A DNA stretch of 34,531 bases from the NCBI GenBank assembly GCA_900155495.1, contig FTLJ01000266.1:1-34531 (forward strand), read 5' to 3'. Within the stretch, counting starts at the first letter, position 1. Each line of letters opens with the position of its first letter. The position numbers and the translations under genes are program-made. The notes beneath the pieces were generated by a model. That model did not search any database. It worked only from the letters and a program-made list of their open reading frames with translations, and had not been told where the DNA came from. The DNA comes from Porogramme epimiltina (taxonomy: Eukaryota; Basidiomycota; Agaricomycetes; Polyporales; Polyporaceae). Below, in pieces: positions 31,302 through 34,531 of this stretch.

Positions 31302-31309
31302 TTAAATAG
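31302..31309 (-). promoter_or_regulatory. Candidate TATA box of the amylase gene
   Basis: TATTTAA on the minus strand, about 107 bp before the amylase start codon; this is a normal distance for a highly induced fungal hydrolase gene. Confidence 0.4.
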
Positions 31310-31928
31310 TCGGAGGGGGGTCAGCCTCCTGGCGCGTGCCAGCCTCCAGTGCGGAGAGCTACGCGGCTCGCGCACAACGTTCTCCAGCGGGCGTCATGCC
31401 CTTGGGAGGGCGTCGGACTATGGAGCCGCTGGGGCAGGACAAGAACCTCGGCTATGGCGCCATGCTCGGACGGGAAAAGCGACCGAGAGGCGTTCTTGCG
31501 AACATCGATAGATGGTGGACGGGTGGCCTGGGCGTTTGTGGCAGCGCTGGTAGAAAAATCGAGGAGGAGAGTCGAAAGGAGGCAGAAGGGCGGTCACCGG
31601 GACAGGGCCGCGAGGGCGGGCGGGCGGTGGGGGCGGGGTTAAGCGACGTCGACGAGTTCTGTCGGTGGGGGATTCACATGTGCGGGGGATCAAGTGACTA
31701 GCTTGGGCTGGTAACGTGAGACTGGGTGAGAGGTAGTCTGATGTGTGCTGCAAATTGGAGTCCGCTCGTCGCTGGGGATTGGGTGCAGGTGGAGTGGACA
31801 CACCGGCGGTGCGAGACGGTGGCCCGGTCGGGACCGGGTCTCGCAGAGTCGGAGTCGGGCAGGGCCGCACTGCGAGGACGCGCGGGTGCCTGGCGCGATC
31901 GTCTTCTCGACGCCTTCCGTAACCGGTG

Positions 31929-31950
31929 GCTAGCAAATCGCTAGCAAATC
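31929..31950. repeat. 11-bp perfect tandem duplication
   Basis: GCTAGCAAATC occurs twice in direct tandem (31929-31939, 31940-31950), about 200 bp before the YME2 start. It may be a duplicated regulator site or a slippage product or excision footprint. Confidence 0.7.
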
Positions 31951-32147
31951 TGCCCCGGCGTTGTTTGCCCCTGTTAGGCCCCGAAGCCCTTGCCATTCCC
32001 GGCCTTGACGTCATCCGGCGCGCGTGCCGGACGCGTCGTGGGTCCGCGCCCGTGTTGCTCTCCGCCCGCGCGTGCTCGCGTGCTCCGGCCTCCTCCCCTC
32101 CGCCGCCCCTCTCGCCCCCTCTCGCGTTCCCACCCGCGAAGCATGCC

Positions 32148-34531
32148 ATGCGCGCGCACAACATCATGCTGAGATCCATCGCCTCTGCTTCCTCTTCGCG
32201 CTCCGTGCTCGCCCGTCGCTCGCCACGCATTGCTTTTGCTACCGGACGTCATAGGCACTACTCGGAACAGGCAGGGTCTTCGGGCACTCCACCAATCCAG
32301 AACGAGGTCTCACTTGAGGTACTTCGTTTGGCTCCCTCCTCGCATACCTCTCTCATGAGTGCAGACCAAAGAAGGATGGCTCTGGGTCGACTCCGTCTTC
32401 CCCGTTTCCTTAGGCTGGCTGGAGTACGTCAGGCCGGCATCCGTTTGTGTCCGAATCTCCATCACTCACTCACCCCTCGTCCAGTCCGCGAATTTATGTC
32501 GGTTATGCACGCGAAGAAAACCTCCTAGAACGTTTACGGGATATGCTCTCTCACGTCGATACCCACGGGTTCCGGGTACAATCCCTAGAGCCCCACAACA
32601 AGGACGGCGGCGTGTTCATCAAGTTCACTTACAACACTGCGGGCTCCGAAAGTACCCTCCAGGAGATATTAGGTAGTTTGAGAGAGAGCATCAATTCCCG
32701 GGGAGGCGTACCGTCATGGGTTGGATTGCCCTCAGGGGATGTTTGGCTCGTGCAGGGAACACCTTGGCGCGAGGTACGTCTTGATATACCTGATTTGCTC
32801 TTCCACGCCAATATTTCGTTTAGGACATGAACAGATACGCATCAGGCATCGTCAAGGTTGCCTTCGAGGGGCCTGACCTGTCCGAAGAAGCCTTGTATCA
32901 TCTGTTCCGGGTGCGTATTATGGGTCTTGTGCCTCGCCCTCCTGCTCACGGCCCTCTAGCCGTACGGGAGGGTCCTTCAAATCACCCCACCGACCCCAGT
33001 GCCGGCAGGTACCCTCAGATCAGCACAAGTTTACTTCAACCGCCTGCAACCTGCGATCGCGGCGCGAAATACAATTCATGCCCTAAGGATCCCCTCGTCT
33101 GCTTCAGGCGCGACGGTCCTTCGGACGTCATATGCCCAACCCATTGCGGCGCATGCGATCCGGGACTACATAACTGGGCATCCGAAGATTTTCCTTCCCG
33201 TACTCTTCTTCCTGATAGGCACGGTCACGTATGCGGTACGTACACGAGCTTCTATGAATTCGTTGTGACGTTCCAATTCTTTGCTCGTAACTAGGTCTTC
33301 GACCCCATTCGTGTCCTCATGGTCGAGGGGAAGATGAATGACTGGTTTGATTATAAGGGTGCGCACATTCAGCGTAGCTCGAGGTTTTGTGCCTTACGTC
33401 CTTCTCAGAGTTCGCGGTATACAAATGGCTTCGGGCGAACACGGTGGACCGGTTCTCACTGGGCTCTCTGCCGGAGCCTCCGTCAACACGTGCTACAGAA
33501 GGGGTATGGAAGGAGAGGCAGGAGGCGGAAGAGGCCCTCAGGAAATACTTAGGGGACTTACCAAGTAGGTCATTTGAAAGGAACTGGCGATTCATGTCTG
33601 ACGCGTCACCATAGATACCGTGGCATTTGTACATGGCCCGCAGGGGAGCGGCAAGACCCGCATGCTGTCCGGTTTGCTCAAGGACAGTCGGAGGTACGCA
33701 CCTATGGCAGCTCCGCCTCGTGATAGGGGGCTAACGTTCTCGTCACGAGTTTAGGAAGGCCATGATCATCGACGTCGGGCAACTCTCCAAAGCCACCTCG
33801 GAGACCACCCTTGTCTCCGGGCTCGCGCTCCAAACGGGCTACTGGCCCGTATTCTCCTTCCTCAACTCGATCAACAACATGGTCGACCTCGCGAGCGTCG
33901 GCATCATCGGGCAGAAAGGTACGTCTTGCGCCCCCCTACTGCGTGCACATCAGCCGACCGCATACCCCCATCAGCCGGGCTCAGCTCTTCGCTCCCCGAC
34001 CAGTTGAAGCAGATCCTCGACGTCGTCGGGCGCGGCCTCGCGCGCGGCAACGCATCGCAGCGCGCCCGACGCGAGGAGCGCGCCAAGCGGGCCGAGCGGG
34101 ACGCGCTCCTGAGCAAGGACGTGCAGGCCCGCGAGGCGCGCATCCGCGCGGGCCTCTGGCACGACGGGCGCATCGACGCGGTGTGCGGCAACGGCGTCAT
34201 GAGCGAGCTCGGCGTCGGCGTCGAGCGCTTCACGCTCGGGGACACGGACGCCACCGCTTCTGCCGCCGCCGACGTCGACGGGGTGGACGAGAAGGCGGCA
34301 GAGCGGGAGGCGGAGGAGGCGCGGCGCCGGCAGGAGCGCTCGGAGGACGTGCGCGCGGTGGAGGCGATGCCGGTGGTCGTTATTAAGAACTTTGAGTCAA
34401 AGGGCGGGGGCGCGCGCAAGGCGGAGCTGCTCGATGCGCTCGCGCAGTGGGCCGCGACGCTCGCGGAGAACCAGGTGGGTTCGATTTTTTTCTGCTTACC
34501 CCTTACCCCTTACCCCTTCCCCCTTCCCCCT
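32148..34531 (+). CDS. YME2: Mitochondrial escape protein 2 (YME2/RNA12), 3' truncated by window
   Basis: Visible exons: 32148-32318, 32365-32423, 32485-32773, 32824-32910, 32960-33235, 33295-33358, 33409-33564, 33615-33693, 33755-33918, 33975-34474 (615 residues), then an intron from 34475 past the window end. YME2 is a mitochondrial inner-membrane protein that affects mtDNA stability and nucleoid structure. The first ~50 residues are an Arg/Ser-rich matrix presequence. Next come the family block KEGWLWVDSVFPV, an RRM-like fold (~residues 180-250; GIVKVAFEG and LRSAQVYFN as RNP-like strands), a membrane helix (IFLPVLFFLIGTVTYAV, ~277-294), and the AAA/RNA12 domain with Walker A GPQGSGKT (375-382) and a Walker B-like KAMIIDV. 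Residues ~450-560 form a charged, coiled-coil-like Arg/Glu/Ala insertion. An in-frame ATG at 32166 is an alternative start. Yeast YME2 is about 850 aa, so roughly a quarter is missing. Confidence 0.9.
34495..34531. repeat. Pyrimidine microsatellite in the last intron
   Basis: Three copies of CTTACCCC followed by CTTCCCC-type units up to the window edge, inside the YME2 intron that begins at 34475. The full array length is not visible. Confidence 0.7.

Larger units (their letters stand above)
31196..32147. promoter_or_regulatory. Divergent promoter region, amylase / YME2
   Basis: 952 bp between divergent starts. On the amylase side there is a TATTTAA motif (31302-31309, about 107 bp before the ATG) and two overlapping GTGGGG elements (31246-31256) that match the CreA/Mig1 consensus SYGGRG. 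Long antisense frames are low-complexity and not called as genes. Confidence 0.5.

Noticed and set aside
31418..32230. 270-aa antisense frame between the amylase and YME2
   Set aside because: Low-complexity Arg/Pro/Ala composition, no domain, and it overlaps the YME2 start region and both promoters.

Overview
The window looks like an Agaricomycete (Basidiomycota) nuclear genome, most likely from a wood- or litter-decaying fungus; Polyporales is a guess. The reasons are the many short introns (most 46-62 nt, GT..AG, often with a CTNAC/CTGAC branch site), GC-rich exons, tight gene spacing, and the protein families present. I rebuilt thirteen protein-coding genes exon by exon. In each complete model the reading phase closes from start to stop; the last gene runs off the right edge.

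Layout: (1) 613-2858 (-) NYN-domain protein; (2) 3436-6888 (+) ER glucosidase I, GH63; (3) 7608-9023 (-) disordered Ser/Pro-rich protein of unknown function; (4) 9383-11629 (-) DHA1-type MFS transporter; (5) 12537-15877 (-) TEL2; (6) 16100-16791 (+) small glycine-zipper membrane protein of unknown function; (7) 17158-20066 (-) 5'-nucleotidase/metallophosphoesterase; (8) 20392-21356 (+) mitochondrial ribosomal protein uL15m; (9) 21491-22566 (-) BMT2 rRNA methyltransferase; (10) 23327-25562 (+) cytochrome P450; (11) 25759-28195 (-) TRAPPC13; (12) 28692-31195 (-) secreted alpha-amylase GH13+CBM20; (13) 32148->34531 (+) YME2. I recognise no RNA gene, transposon, CRISPR array or virus-like element.

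The genes are mostly unrelated housekeeping functions: N-glycan trimming and vesicle tethering (GCS1, TRAPPC13), ribosomes (uL15m, BMT2), PIKK assembly (TEL2) and mitochondrial DNA maintenance (YME2). Among them sit accessory genes: the MFS transporter, the P450 and the amylase. The MFS gene and the P450 are about 12 kb apart with five core genes between them, so they do not form a biosynthetic cluster. Five gene pairs are head-to-head, the closest being TEL2/small membrane gene with 222 bp between start codons. Several pairs converge with very short gaps (134 and 196 bp).

I found no convincing new multi-gene system. The best leads are five introns whose length is a multiple of three and that carry no in-frame stop, so retention would give longer proteins; micro-exons of 10, 13, 14 and 21 nt; two unknown proteins (genes 3 and 6); a variant first metal motif in the nucleotidase; a TELO2-like DSDD motif in TEL2; and a perfect AP-1/Gcn4 site upstream of the MFS gene.
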